A DNA stretch of 64,000 nt from Nevskiaceae bacterium (GTDB taxonomy: Bacteria; Pseudomonadota; Gammaproteobacteria; Steroidobacterales; Steroidobacteraceae): assembly GCA_024234075.1 (NCBI GenBank), contig JACKOV010000006.1:120637-184636 (forward strand). The letters are read 5' to 3'. The notes below the pieces were generated by a model. It worked only from the letters and a program-made list of their open reading frames with translations, did not search any database and was not told the DNA's origin. Positions 1 through 7,594 of the stretch are shown in pieces (position 1 is the first letter of the stretch; every line of letters starts with the position of its first letter). The position numbers and the translations under genes were made by a program.

Positions 1-114
1 GCACCGGACGGCGCAATGGTAATTGTAGTAAAGCCGGCCGAACCGCATCGGCTCCCCGGCGATCCGGGGCCGGAGCGATGCGCGCTCGCCGACCGGCACG
101 ACATTCTGGCTCGG
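1..114. other. Window edge, no assignable gene
   Basis: This is the stretch downstream of folK. On the minus strand short frames stay open to the window edge, for example from an ATG at 104 or at 48, but too little is visible to name a product. panB is a common next gene in pcnB-folK operons, but these residues do not obviously match its N-terminus. Confidence 0.3.
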
Positions 115-606
115 TCAATCGAGCCGCCGCAGACCGCGATCGGGCACGACCGCAGCGAGGTCCCTGACCCGACCCAGACCCGGCACCTCGAGATCCGGCG
201 CCAGGTCGCGTAGCGGATGCAGCACGAAGTCGCGGACGGCGATACCGGGATGCGGCAGGGTCAGCTGCTCGTCGGCATGGCGCAACCTGCCGAACATCAG
301 CAGATCGAGGTCGATCTCCCGGGGGCCCCAGCGTTGTCGCGGCGGCGTACGGCCGAGTGCCGCTTCGAGCGCCCGCAGAGCCGCGAACAGCGGCAGCAAC
401 GGCTCGCGGGTCAGCAAACCGACGACGGCATTGTGGAAATCGGGCTGCTCCACGGGCCCGTAGGCGCGTGTGACGTAGAGCGGCGAACGGGCCACGAACC
501 GCGTCCGCGGCAGCGCCGCCAGCGCGTCCACCGCCGCCTGCACCCTTGCGCGGGAATCGCCGAGATTGCTGCCGATCCCGACGTAGACCGGCTGCCAGAC
601 AAGCAT
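115..606 (-). CDS. folK: 2-amino-4-hydroxy-6-hydroxymethyldihydropteridine pyrophosphokinase
   Basis: HPPK transfers pyrophosphate from ATP to 6-hydroxymethyl-dihydropterin in cytosolic folate synthesis. The 163-residue frame has the N-terminal YVGIGSNLGD segment (about residues 8-17) and the HPPK signature RWGPREIDLDLLMF (about 92-105), whose two aspartates bind Mg-ATP. Length matches the family (about 160). The frame is open further upstream, but that part is arginine/serine-rich and lies over pcnB, so the ATG at 606 is chosen; it lies just after the pcnB stop (612). The pcnB-folK order is the usual gammaproteobacterial operon. Confidence 0.95.
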   Translation of the reverse strand: MLVWQPVYVGIGSNLGDSRARVQAAVDALAALPRTRFVARSPLYVTRAYGPVEQPDFHNAVVGLLTREPLLPLFAALRALEAALGRTPPRQRWGPREIDLDLLMFGRLRHADEQLTLPHPGIAVRDFVLHPLRDLAPDLEVPGLGRVRDLAAVVPDRGLRRLD

Positions 607-611
607 GCGAT

Positions 612-2279
612 TCAGCCCGGCACGACTCCGGTTCCGCCGCCCCCGCCTCCACCACCGCGCGGTCCACGACCTCCGCGACGGCGCCGGCGACGGCCTCCCG
701 GCGCGCGCGACCCGGACGAGCCCACCCCGCGCGGCGCGGCGCGGCGGCTTTCGGCCGCATCCGCCAGATCGACCCGCTGCGGTGGCGAGGCCTCCTGCAA
801 CGCGATCCACCAGTCGACCAGTTCGCGGCTGACCAGCCCCGCTTCGGCCCGCAACACCAACAGATCGAAGGCCGCACGGAAGCGCGGATTCTCGAGCAAC
901 CGCAACGCCCGACGACCCCGTGGCGCCTCCAGCCGTGGCTGCATCGCGAACATGTCACGCACCCCGAGCGCGAAACGGCGCGGCAGCGCGACCCGCGGCT
1001 GGATCACCCGAATCGCGGCATCGACGGCATCGAGAATCGAGCCGACATCGCTCCAGCGCTCGCGCGGCAGTGCTTCGATCGCCTCGCCGATCGGTCCGTA
1101 CAGCAGGATCGCGAACAGGAAACTCGGCGTCACCGGGCGGTCCGCGCCGACCCGCGCGTCGGTGTTCTCGAGTCCGCACAACAGCAGCTTCTCAACCGGG
1201 CTGCCCGGATGGCGCGCCAGGAAACGCCCGAGGTTCGGCAACAGCACCTCGAGCAACGCGCGATCGCGCAGCACCTGCAGGCTGCGGACGCCATGACCGG
1301 TCAGGAACAGCTTCAGCGTTTCGTCGAACAGGCGCGCGGCCGGTACCCCCGCCAGCAGCTCGCGCAGCTGACCGATCGGCTCGGCCGTGGCCGGGTCGAG
1401 ATGGAAGCCGAGCTTCGCCTCGAAACGCGCGGCGCGCAGCATGCGCACCGGATCTTCGCGGTAACGGGTTTCCGGGTCGCCGATCAGCTTCAGACGTCGC
1501 GCCTGCACGTCCTCAAAGCCGCCGACATAGTCCCAGATGGAGAAGTCGGCGATGTTGTAATAGAGCGCGTTGGCACTGAAATCGCGGCGCCAGACATCCT
1601 CGTCGATGTTGCCGTAGACGTTGTCGCGCAGGATCCGGCCGTGCTCGTTGACGACCCGTTCGGAGTCCGGATCGTCATCGCGATCGCGCAGCTCGTCACG
1701 CATCGCGGCGGCGCGGCCGGATCGCGGCGAAACCGCCGATGTCTCGTGGTTGTCGCCTGCGACACCCGCATCGCCGGCGTCGTCTTCCTGGTCGTCATCA
1801 TCGTCGTCGGCAAAATCCGCAACGGCTGCGGCATCGGCTCCGCTGGCGTCGAAGCCATCGTCGACTCCAGCCTCGTCATCACCCTCGAGCACGTCGTCTT
1901 CGTCTATCGTGGCGATCGGCTCCTCGACCTCGTCCGGCGCGGTCGAAGCCCGGAAGGTCGCGACCTCGATGGTCTCGCGGCCGAAGAACACATGCGCCAG
2001 CCGGAAGCGCCGGCCGACCAGCCGGCAGTTGCGGAACAGCCGCCTGACCTCTTCGGGCTGGGCGTTGGTCGCCACGTCGAAATCCTTGGGTTCCAGCCCG
2101 AGCATCAGGTCCCGGACACAGCCGCCGACCAGGAAGGCCTGGTAGCCCGCCTCCTTCAGGCGATACAGCACCCGGAGCGCATCCGGGGAGATGTTGGAAC
2201 GGGAGATCGGGTGGGCGTCACGAGGGATGATCCGGGCGAGCCCCGGAACGGCCTCGAGTGAGGCAGGAAATGAGTTCAA
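612..2279 (-). CDS. pcnB: Poly(A) polymerase I
   Basis: PcnB adds 3' poly(A) tails to RNA and so promotes decay. The nucleotidyltransferase head is clear: LVGGCVRDL, then KDFDVAT with the catalytic DxD, and later RRDFSANALYYN. The C-terminus is Arg/Gly-rich (RRRRRRGGRGPRGGGGGGGG), which could bind RNA. An acidic insertion of roughly 75-90 residues (coordinates about 1650-1937) interrupts the head domain after IEVATFRA, where E. coli has a short loop. Start is uncertain: the frame opens at an ATG at 2345, but that lies beyond the tRNA-Glu -10 box, so a TTG at 2279, 17 codons before the conserved IIPRDAH segment, is preferred. folK follows 5 bases downstream. Confidence 0.93.
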   Translation of the reverse strand: MNSFPASLEAVPGLARIIPRDAHPISRSNISPDALRVLYRLKEAGYQAFLVGGCVRDLMLGLEPKDFDVATNAQPEEVRRLFRNCRLVGRRFRLAHVFFGRETIEVATFRASTAPDEVEEPIATIDEDDVLEGDDEAGVDDGFDASGADAAAVADFADDDDDDQEDDAGDAGVAGDNHETSAVSPRSGRAAAMRDELRDRDDDPDSERVVNEHGRILRDNVYGNIDEDVWRRDFSANALYYNIADFSIWDYVGGFEDVQARRLKLIGDPETRYREDPVRMLRAARFEAKLGFHLDPATAEPIGQLRELLAGVPAARLFDETLKLFLTGHGVRSLQVLRDRALLEVLLPNLGRFLARHPGSPVEKLLLCGLENTDARVGADRPVTPSFLFAILLYGPIGEAIEALPRERWSDVGSILDAVDAAIRVIQPRVALPRRFALGVRDMFAMQPRLEAPRGRRALRLLENPRFRAAFDLLVLRAEAGLVSRELVDWWIALQEASPPQRVDLADAAESRRAAPRGVGSSGSRAPGGRRRRRRGGRGPRGGGGGGGGTGVVPG

Positions 2280-2295
2280 GTGAGGACTTTTCCGC

Positions 2296-2323
2296 TTGAG
2301 CAACAAAGAGCAGCGAATATAAT
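2296..2323 (+). promoter_or_regulatory. Sigma-70 promoter of tRNA-Glu
   Basis: TTGAGC (2296-2301), a 16-bp spacer and a perfect TATAAT (2318-2323) lie about 34 bp before the tRNA-Glu 5' end, followed by a GC-rich discriminator (CCGCGCCGCC) typical of stringently controlled stable-RNA promoters. It overlaps the 5' end of the open pcnB frame on the other strand. Confidence 0.8.
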
Positions 2324-2356
2324 ACCGCGCCGCCGTTCTGGGCACGGCCTACCGAC

Positions 2357-2432
2357 GCTCCTTTCGTCTAGAGGCCCAGGACATAGCCCTCTCAAGGCTG
2401 TAACACGGGTTCGAATCCCGTAAGGAGCGCCA
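2357..2432 (+). tRNA. tRNA-Glu(CTC)
   Basis: A complete cloverleaf can be folded: acceptor GCTCCTT with AAGGAGC, anticodon stem TAGCC/GGCTG, 7-base loop CTCTCAA giving anticodon CTC (reads GAG), and T-loop TTCGAAT. The discriminator is G and the 3' CCA is encoded. It stands alone with its own promoter. Confidence 0.95.
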
Positions 2433-2450
2433 CCTTTCGAGCACTGGTCT

Positions 2451-2478
2451 CCCACGGCCCCGGGAATGGGGTCGTGGG
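2451..2478. terminator. GC-rich hairpin between tRNA-Glu and the Yip1 gene
   Basis: CCCACGGCCCC, a 6-base loop and GGGGTCGTGGG form an 11-bp stem with one G.T pair between two convergent units. There is no U-tract, so if it stops transcription it is not a textbook intrinsic terminator. Confidence 0.45.
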
Positions 2479-2487
2479 GGCGCTCGG

Positions 2488-3759
2488 CTACCGCGCCGCC
2501 GCCAGCCCCTCGCCCTTCAGCGCCTCGAGCCCAGCAAGGTCGATCGAGGCAAGAGCCTGGCGCAGCTGGCCGACATCGGCCGCATCGCCCCGCACCTTGG
2601 CCATGAAGCGCTCGCCGAGCACGATCGAATATTCCCCGGATTTGCGCGTGCCATCCCACTCCTCGTGAATGATGCGCCCGTCCTGGCGGGTGGTCTTTTC
2701 GTAGCCGGTCTCGGTCTGCCGCTCCGACTCGAACGACGCCCAGCCGGCCAACGCCATGACACCCTGAGCGCTGCCGAGATCGGTGATCTCCAGCGTCAGC
2801 TCGCGGCCTTGCCCGTCGCCATACGATGCCCGCCCCTCGCTGAACTGCATGCCCATGGCCGCATTGCGCTCCGCCGAAAGACTCCGGCGCGGCAGGCCGG
2901 CCAGGGTTTCGGGCAGGAAGGCCTTCAGCCGGTCCGGCGCCAGCGACTCGACCTGACCACCGCCACCCAGCGCGGCGCCGAGCACTGCACCGAGTGCATC
3001 GCCCTGGGCCTTGGAGTCACCGGATTTCTGTGCCGCCTCGAGCTGTTTGCCGGCCTCTTCCATCCGCTTGCCCATCGCTTCGAGCTTGCCGAGGGGGCTG
3101 TCGGGGTCGACCTTGATGTCGTCGGAAACGCGCCGATCCGACATACCCGGCAATGCACCGCCCAGCATGCCGCCGCCCATCAGCGTGCGGCCGATGAGGC
3201 CCCAGAAAATCGCCCCGATCACCAGTGCGACGATGATCGACACCACGGTGTAGCCGACGGCTTTTTCCGGCGGGCATTTCATGGTCGGTGGCAGGCCGAG
3301 GTACAGCAGGTAGATGCCGTAGATCGCCGCGCCCAGTGCCAACAGACCGCCGAGCCAGGGCACGATCGTGGCCACGCCGCCGATCACCAGGCCCGCGGTC
3401 GACGAGTAGGCCACGACCTTGAGCGCCTGCAGCGGGTCTTTGGTGCCGCCGAAAGTCGGTGCCAGCAGGTTGACGATCAGCGAAAACACGAACACGCCGA
3501 TCAAAGTCATCACATACGACACGACTGCGCCCTGCAGCGCGGTAGCGACGCCGATGCGGATGGTCCCCATGAACGGCACGCTGTAGCCGAACACGGTCGA
3601 ATCGATGAAACCCAGCACCGCGGGAATCGCGGCCAGCCAGATCAGGTAGTCCTTGTATAGGCTGGCGGTGCTTGCCGGCTCGGCCGCAATCACCGGCCAT
3701 TCGGTTTTCGGCGTCAGCAGGATGTTTTTCGCCCGCTCGATCATCTTGTTGAAGTCCAT
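2488..3759 (-). CDS. Yip1-domain inner membrane protein
   Basis: A 423-residue protein. The first ~210 residues hold the conserved start DFNKMIERAKNILLTPKTEW and about five hydrophobic segments, which fits the bacterial Yip1/YIPF family. After the glycine-rich linker GRTLMGGGML comes a soluble part with a short coiled coil (GKLEAMGKRMEEAGKQLEAA) and a ~150-residue domain I do not recognise, ending VGQLRQALASIDLAGLEALKG. No enzymatic motif is visible. The ATG at 3759 is chosen because the family motif begins at once. It is a single-gene unit between two tRNA loci. Confidence 0.75.
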   Translation of the reverse strand: MDFNKMIERAKNILLTPKTEWPVIAAEPASTASLYKDYLIWLAAIPAVLGFIDSTVFGYSVPFMGTIRIGVATALQGAVVSYVMTLIGVFVFSLIVNLLAPTFGGTKDPLQALKVVAYSSTAGLVIGGVATIVPWLGGLLALGAAIYGIYLLYLGLPPTMKCPPEKAVGYTVVSIIVALVIGAIFWGLIGRTLMGGGMLGGALPGMSDRRVSDDIKVDPDSPLGKLEAMGKRMEEAGKQLEAAQKSGDSKAQGDALGAVLGAALGGGGQVESLAPDRLKAFLPETLAGLPRRSLSAERNAAMGMQFSEGRASYGDGQGRELTLEITDLGSAQGVMALAGWASFESERQTETGYEKTTRQDGRIIHEEWDGTRKSGEYSIVLGERFMAKVRGDAADVGQLRQALASIDLAGLEALKGEGLAAAR

Positions 3760-3862
3760 GGCATCTCCCAGCTCCGGCCGATGGCGCTGCGCCCCAAGCC
3801 TTGTAGTAGTCGAGAGCCAGGATTCTAGGTGCCGGGCCGCGATCGGGCCAGAGGGGGGAATT

Positions 3863-3935
3863 TGGGCCCTGTAGGGATCGAACCTACGACCAATTCCTTA
3901 AAAGGGAACTGCTCTACCGACTGAGCTAAGGGCCC
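3863..3935 (-). tRNA. tRNA-Lys(TTT)
   Basis: Cloverleaf on the minus strand: acceptor GGGCCCT/AGGGCCC, D-stem GCTC/GAGC, anticodon stem GTTCC/GGAAT, loop CTTTTAA giving TTT, T-stem GTAGG/CCTAC. The discriminator is A and CCA is not encoded. A tRNA-Lys downstream of the tol-pal cluster also occurs in enterobacteria. Confidence 0.95.
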
Positions 3936-3970
3936 CCCGGGCGGCGAATTCTACACAAATGTCCGGGACT

Positions 3971-4723
3971 TCAAGGCGAAGTCGATCCGCTGCCCTGACG
4001 GGCGGCGTCGAGCTGCCGCCGCAGGATCCGGGCCCACTCGCGCGCCACCCGTTGCGCGGCGGCCGTGTTCTGGACGCTGGTCACCAACTCGAAGTGGCCG
4101 AGATCGCGGTCTTCGCGGCGATCCAGCGCCCGGCCCACCAACGTACCGCTGGCAGCGTCGTGCAAGGCCGCAACCAGGGTCATTTCACCGACCGAGCGGG
4201 CATAACGATCGACCCGGGTCGAGCTCGGGACGTCAGGCGCATTGAGGTACAGGTCGACGATCGACACCTCGAGGGCGAGCACGCCCTCGCCCGGGCCTTC
4301 GACCACCCGATAGCCACCCAGGCCGAGTTCGCGGGCAGCTTGCTCGCGCAGCACATTTTCCAGTCGGGACTTCAGCACCGCCCGATCGTCGGCGCTGATC
4401 CGCGAACCCGGCCCGCGCTCATCCGGCCAGTCGCTGCGGAACGCGATGTCGATGGACTTCAGCCACACCTGCCGATAGCCGGCGAGGTTCGCCCCGTCGC
4501 GGACGTAGACCAGATCGAGCCCGCGCACGCGCACCGGCTGCAACCCCTCTTCCGACCACTCGGCCGCGGTGCGCTTCAGCCGTGCGTCGCCCGGCGCAGC
4601 CAGCGCCGCAGCGGTCGCAAGCCACAGGCCGCAGAGCAGCAGCGCCAAGGCAAGGGCCCACCAACGGGTCGGCGACGTGGTGGCTGCGAGGACTTGCGGG
4701 CTGAGACGGGTGTTGTGGTTCAT
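3971..4723 (-). CDS. DUF3313-like secreted protein
   Basis: A 250-residue protein with an N-terminal hydrophobic segment (about residues 20-43, WWALALALLLCGLWLATAAALAAPG) acting as signal peptide or anchor. The mature part (GYRQVWLKSIDIAF, LRVDRYARSVGEM-like segments, ASGTLVGRALDRRED) resembles DUF3313 envelope proteins, whose function is unknown. Its ATG overlaps the queC stop by four bases (ATGA), so it is the last protein gene of the tol-que chain, just before tRNA-Lys. The family call is from pattern only. Confidence 0.6.
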   Translation of the reverse strand: MNHNTRLSPQVLAATTSPTRWWALALALLLCGLWLATAAALAAPGDARLKRTAAEWSEEGLQPVRVRGLDLVYVRDGANLAGYRQVWLKSIDIAFRSDWPDERGPGSRISADDRAVLKSRLENVLREQAARELGLGGYRVVEGPGEGVLALEVSIVDLYLNAPDVPSSTRVDRYARSVGEMTLVAALHDAASGTLVGRALDRREDRDLGHFELVTSVQNTAAAQRVAREWARILRRQLDAARQGSGSTSP

Positions 4724-5478
4724 GGCTGGCTCCGGTAGTGCGTCGGGTCGGCGACACCTGCGGCCGCGAACCCGCTGCGCCGCAGGCGGCAGGAGTCGCA
4801 GACGCCACAGGCCCGGCCGCTGTCATCCGCCTGGTAGCAGGAAACGGTCAGCCCGTAGTCCACGCCGAGTGCGACTCCAGCACGGATGATCCCTGCCTTG
4901 GACCAGTGCAGCAGCGGTGCGTTCACTCGCAGCGGCGCACCCTCCACGCCGGCACGGGTCGCAAGCCGTGCCAGCCCTTCGAATGCCGCAACGAACTCGG
5001 GCCGGCAGTCGGGATACCCGGAGTAATCGACCGCATTGACGCCGATGAACAGATCCAGCGCACCGAGCACCTCAGCCCAGCCCAGCGCCAGCGACAGCAT
5101 CAAGGTGTTGCGGGCCGGTACATAGGTCGAGGGAATACCTTCGCCCGGTTGTTCGGGCACCGGGATCGCGGGATCGGTCAGCGACGACCCACCGATGCCG
5201 GCGAGATCCACGCCGAACACGCGATGCTCGACCGCACCCAGCGCGGCCGCGACGCGTGCGGCAGCGGCCAGCTCGGAGGAATGCCGCTGTCCGTAGTGCA
5301 CCGACAGCGCGTAGCAGGCAAACCCGTCGCGGCGCGCCAGCGCCAGCACGGTGGCGGAATCGAGCCCGCCCGACAGTAGCACCACGGCGCGACGTGGCGG
5401 GGTCGATGCCTGGCGATCAGTGCTGGCGACCTGTGCCGCCACACCCGGCGCTGCGGGCCCTCGAACCGGTGCGCTCAT
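4720..5478 (-). CDS. queC: 7-cyano-7-deazaguanine synthase
   Basis: QueC converts 7-carboxy-7-deazaguanine to preQ0 with ATP and ammonia, for queuosine tRNA modification. The 252-residue product has the PP-loop SGGLDS (residues 36-41) and four zinc-binding cysteines near the C-terminus (C214, C224, C227, C230). YGQRHSSEL and YVPARNTLMLSLALGWAE are also typical. The frame is open upstream over queE, but that extension is low-complexity, so the ATG at 5478, one base after the queE stop, is used. Coupled to queE, which makes its substrate. Confidence 0.95.
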   Translation of the reverse strand: MSAPVRGPAAPGVAAQVASTDRQASTPPRRAVVLLSGGLDSATVLALARRDGFACYALSVHYGQRHSSELAAAARVAAALGAVEHRVFGVDLAGIGGSSLTDPAIPVPEQPGEGIPSTYVPARNTLMLSLALGWAEVLGALDLFIGVNAVDYSGYPDCRPEFVAAFEGLARLATRAGVEGAPLRVNAPLLHWSKAGIIRAGVALGVDYGLTVSCYQADDSGRACGVCDSCRLRRSGFAAAGVADPTHYRSQP

Positions 5479-5479
5479 C

Positions 5480-6211
5480 TCATCGACCCGGCACGTCGCC
5501 CCAGAGAATCTTGTGGAGCTGCAACTGGAAACGCACCGGCAGGTTGTCCGCGAGGATCCAGTCGGCCAGTTCGCGCGGCGCGAGCTGGACCGCGACCGGC
5601 GAGAACAGCACGGTGCAGCGCGCCGCCAGCTGGCGGGCGGCCACTTGCTCGCGGCTCCACTCGTAGTCGGCACGGTCCGTGATCACGAATTTCACCTGAT
5701 CGACCGCCCGCAAGGTCTCGATCTGCTCGTAGAGATTGCGCGACTCCTCGCCCGAGCCCGGCGTCTTGAGGTCGACGACACGGACCACGCGCGGGTCCAC
5801 ATCGTGATAGCCGAGCGCACCGCTGGTCTCGAGCGAGACCTCCTTGCCGAGATCGCAAAGGGCACGCAGCAGCGCGCGGCTGCCCTTTTGCGCCAGCGGC
5901 TCGCCGCCGGTGACACAGACATGGCGCGTGCCGAGCGCTTCGACCTGCGCCAGCACCTCCGGGAGCATCTGCCAGCTGCCGCCGTGGAACGCGTAAGCGG
6001 TGTCGCAATAGTGGCAGCGCAACGGACAGCCGGTGAGGCGCACGAACGTGGTCGGGAAACCGACGGTGTTGGCCTCACCCTGCAGCGACCGGAAGATCTC
6101 GGTGACCTTCAGCCGCACCGCAGCCGCTTCGCCCACACCCCGTCCGGCACGAGCCCTGCGCTCCGCTCCGACCAACGGCAACGAATCGGCAAGCGTGCTG
6201 GCCACCGTCAC
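5480..6211 (-). CDS. queE: 7-carboxy-7-deazaguanine synthase
   Basis: Radical-SAM enzyme that forms the 7-deazapurine ring from 6-carboxytetrahydropterin. The CX3CX2C cluster motif is at C62-C66-C69 (GCPLRCHYCD), followed by HVCVTGGEPL and VSLETSG. The core begins at VRLKVTEIFRSLQGE, residue 32, so a GTG at 6118 is an alternative start to the GTG at 6211, which sits 8 bases after the cpoB stop. Neither has a strong SD. queE then queC follow the tol-pal cluster on the same strand. Confidence 0.93.
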   Translation of the reverse strand: MTVASTLADSLPLVGAERRARAGRGVGEAAAVRLKVTEIFRSLQGEANTVGFPTTFVRLTGCPLRCHYCDTAYAFHGGSWQMLPEVLAQVEALGTRHVCVTGGEPLAQKGSRALLRALCDLGKEVSLETSGALGYHDVDPRVVRVVDLKTPGSGEESRNLYEQIETLRAVDQVKFVITDRADYEWSREQVAARQLAARCTVLFSPVAVQLAPRELADWILADNLPVRFQLQLHKILWGDVPGR

Positions 6212-6219
6212 GACCGCCG

Positions 6220-6987
6220 TCAGGGAATGCGGCGCAGACGCTCCTGCGCGAGGCGGGCGGCTTCGGTACCGGGATAACGTGCCCCGACCTGGGTCAGCGT
6301 CTGTTTGGCCGCCGCCAGCTGCTTGAGCTCGAACTGGGCGTAGCCAAGCTTCAGCAACGCATCCGGCGCCTTGCCCGACTGCGGCCAGCGCTCGCCGACG
6401 CGGGCGAATGCCGCCGCGGCATTCTGGTAGTCGCGGGTCACGTAGTAGGCCTCGCCGAGCCAGTACTGCGCATTGCTCGCCAGCCCGTGGTCCGGGTGGA
6501 CGGCGAGGAACTCGCGCATGCCGCTGATCGCCGCCGGATAGTTGGCGGCCTTGAGCGCATCGAACGCTCGGCCGTATTGGGCATCCGCACTCCCGGCAGC
6601 CTGTGCCGACGAGTCCGCCGCGGTGCCGGCGGCAGACGACGCCGAACCCGTCGGCGCAACGCCAGCGGCGCCCCCATCGAGCCGGCTCGACAGATCGGCG
6701 TAGAGATCGCGCTGCTGCTTGCGCAGCGCCTCGTTGGCATTCTCTAGTACTTCGACCTGGCCACGCAGGCGCCGCAACTCGGCCTGCAGGGCATCGATCC
6801 GCTGCGACATCTCGAGCAGGTTCTGACCCGTGGCCACACGCTCGACCTGGCCGATGCGCCGGTCCATGTCGTCGATCCGGATCTGCAACGGATCGTCTTC
6901 GGCCGGGGTGCTGACGCAGCCGGCGGCGAGCACGGCCAGCAGCGGCAGCACGATCGCCCGCAGCCAGCCCGGGCGGTGGTGGGCCAT
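6220..6987 (-). CDS. cpoB: Cell division coordinator CpoB, lipoprotein-like form
   Basis: CpoB (YbgF) links Tol energy to PBP1B activity during outer-membrane constriction. The 255-residue product has a trimerising coiled coil (about 34-100) and C-terminal TPRs (FDALKAANYPAAISGMREFL, YWLGEAYYVTRDYQNAAAAF, LKLGYAQFELKQLAAAKQTL). Unlike the E. coli protein it carries a lipobox, LAAGC with Cys24, so it may be lipid-anchored. The ATG at 6987 is chosen because the signal peptide starts there. It follows pal by 11 bases in the usual order. Confidence 0.93.
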   Translation of the reverse strand: MAHHRPGWLRAIVLPLLAVLAAGCVSTPAEDDPLQIRIDDMDRRIGQVERVATGQNLLEMSQRIDALQAELRRLRGQVEVLENANEALRKQQRDLYADLSSRLDGGAAGVAPTGSASSAAGTAADSSAQAAGSADAQYGRAFDALKAANYPAAISGMREFLAVHPDHGLASNAQYWLGEAYYVTRDYQNAAAAFARVGERWPQSGKAPDALLKLGYAQFELKQLAAAKQTLTQVGARYPGTEAARLAQERLRRIP

Positions 6988-6998
6988 GGCGTTCACGG

Positions 6999-7553
6999 TC
7001 AGTTGCCGTAGACGATTTCGACGCGACGGTTCAAGCCGAACGCATCCTCGGACTCGCCGGCTACAGCCGGACGCTCCTCGCCGAAGCTCACCGTCGATAC
7101 CTGCTGCAAGGCGGCGCCGCCGTGCAAGGCCAGCGCGCGGCGCACCGCCTGCGCACGGCGCTCGCCGAGACCGATGTTGTACTCGCGCGTGCCACGCTCG
7201 TCGGTGTGGCCCTCGAGCCGGACTCGCACCCCGGGGTGGGTAGCAATCCACTGCGCATGTTGCGCAATCAGGGTCTGATCTTCGGCGCGAATGCTGTCGC
7301 TGTCGAAAGCGAAGTAGATGACGCGGCGGTTGCCGAGCTCACCCCCCGGGCCGGCGCTGCCGGCGGCATCGCCACCGACGCTGCCCGCGGACTCGATGCC
7401 GGAGGCGTCGGCCGAATCGTCGGCCATCGTGGTGGCGCCCGACGAGGCGAGCGTGTCGCCCTCCGCGCCATCGGTCTTGACGCGCTTGCTGGCGCAACCG
7501 GCGGTCAGCGCCACTGCAATCACGGCAACGGCAAGGGGCAGGAGCTTCTTCAT
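6999..7553 (-). CDS. pal: Peptidoglycan-associated lipoprotein Pal
   Basis: Outer-membrane lipoprotein that binds peptidoglycan and TolB. 184 residues: signal peptide ending in lipobox LTAGC (Cys20), an Ala/Ser/Gly-rich linker (about 25-75), then the OmpA-type domain (YFAFDSDSIR, VRLEGHTDERGTREYN, ALGERRAQAV-type helix), whose Asp and Arg bind diaminopimelate. Last residues GLNRRVEIVYGN are typical. Sits between tolB and cpoB. Confidence 0.97.
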   Translation of the reverse strand: MKKLLPLAVAVIAVALTAGCASKRVKTDGAEGDTLASSGATTMADDSADASGIESAGSVGGDAAGSAGPGGELGNRRVIYFAFDSDSIRAEDQTLIAQHAQWIATHPGVRVRLEGHTDERGTREYNIGLGERRAQAVRRALALHGGAALQQVSTVSFGEERPAVAGESEDAFGLNRRVEIVYGN

Positions 7554-7594
7554 CGGTCGGACTCCGTGGGAATCGGGCAGGCTGATAGTGTGGA

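Noticed and set aside
2276..2659. 127-codon frame across tRNA-Glu
   Set aside because: Its GAPYGIRTRVTALRG stretch is the well-known spurious translation of a tRNA gene.
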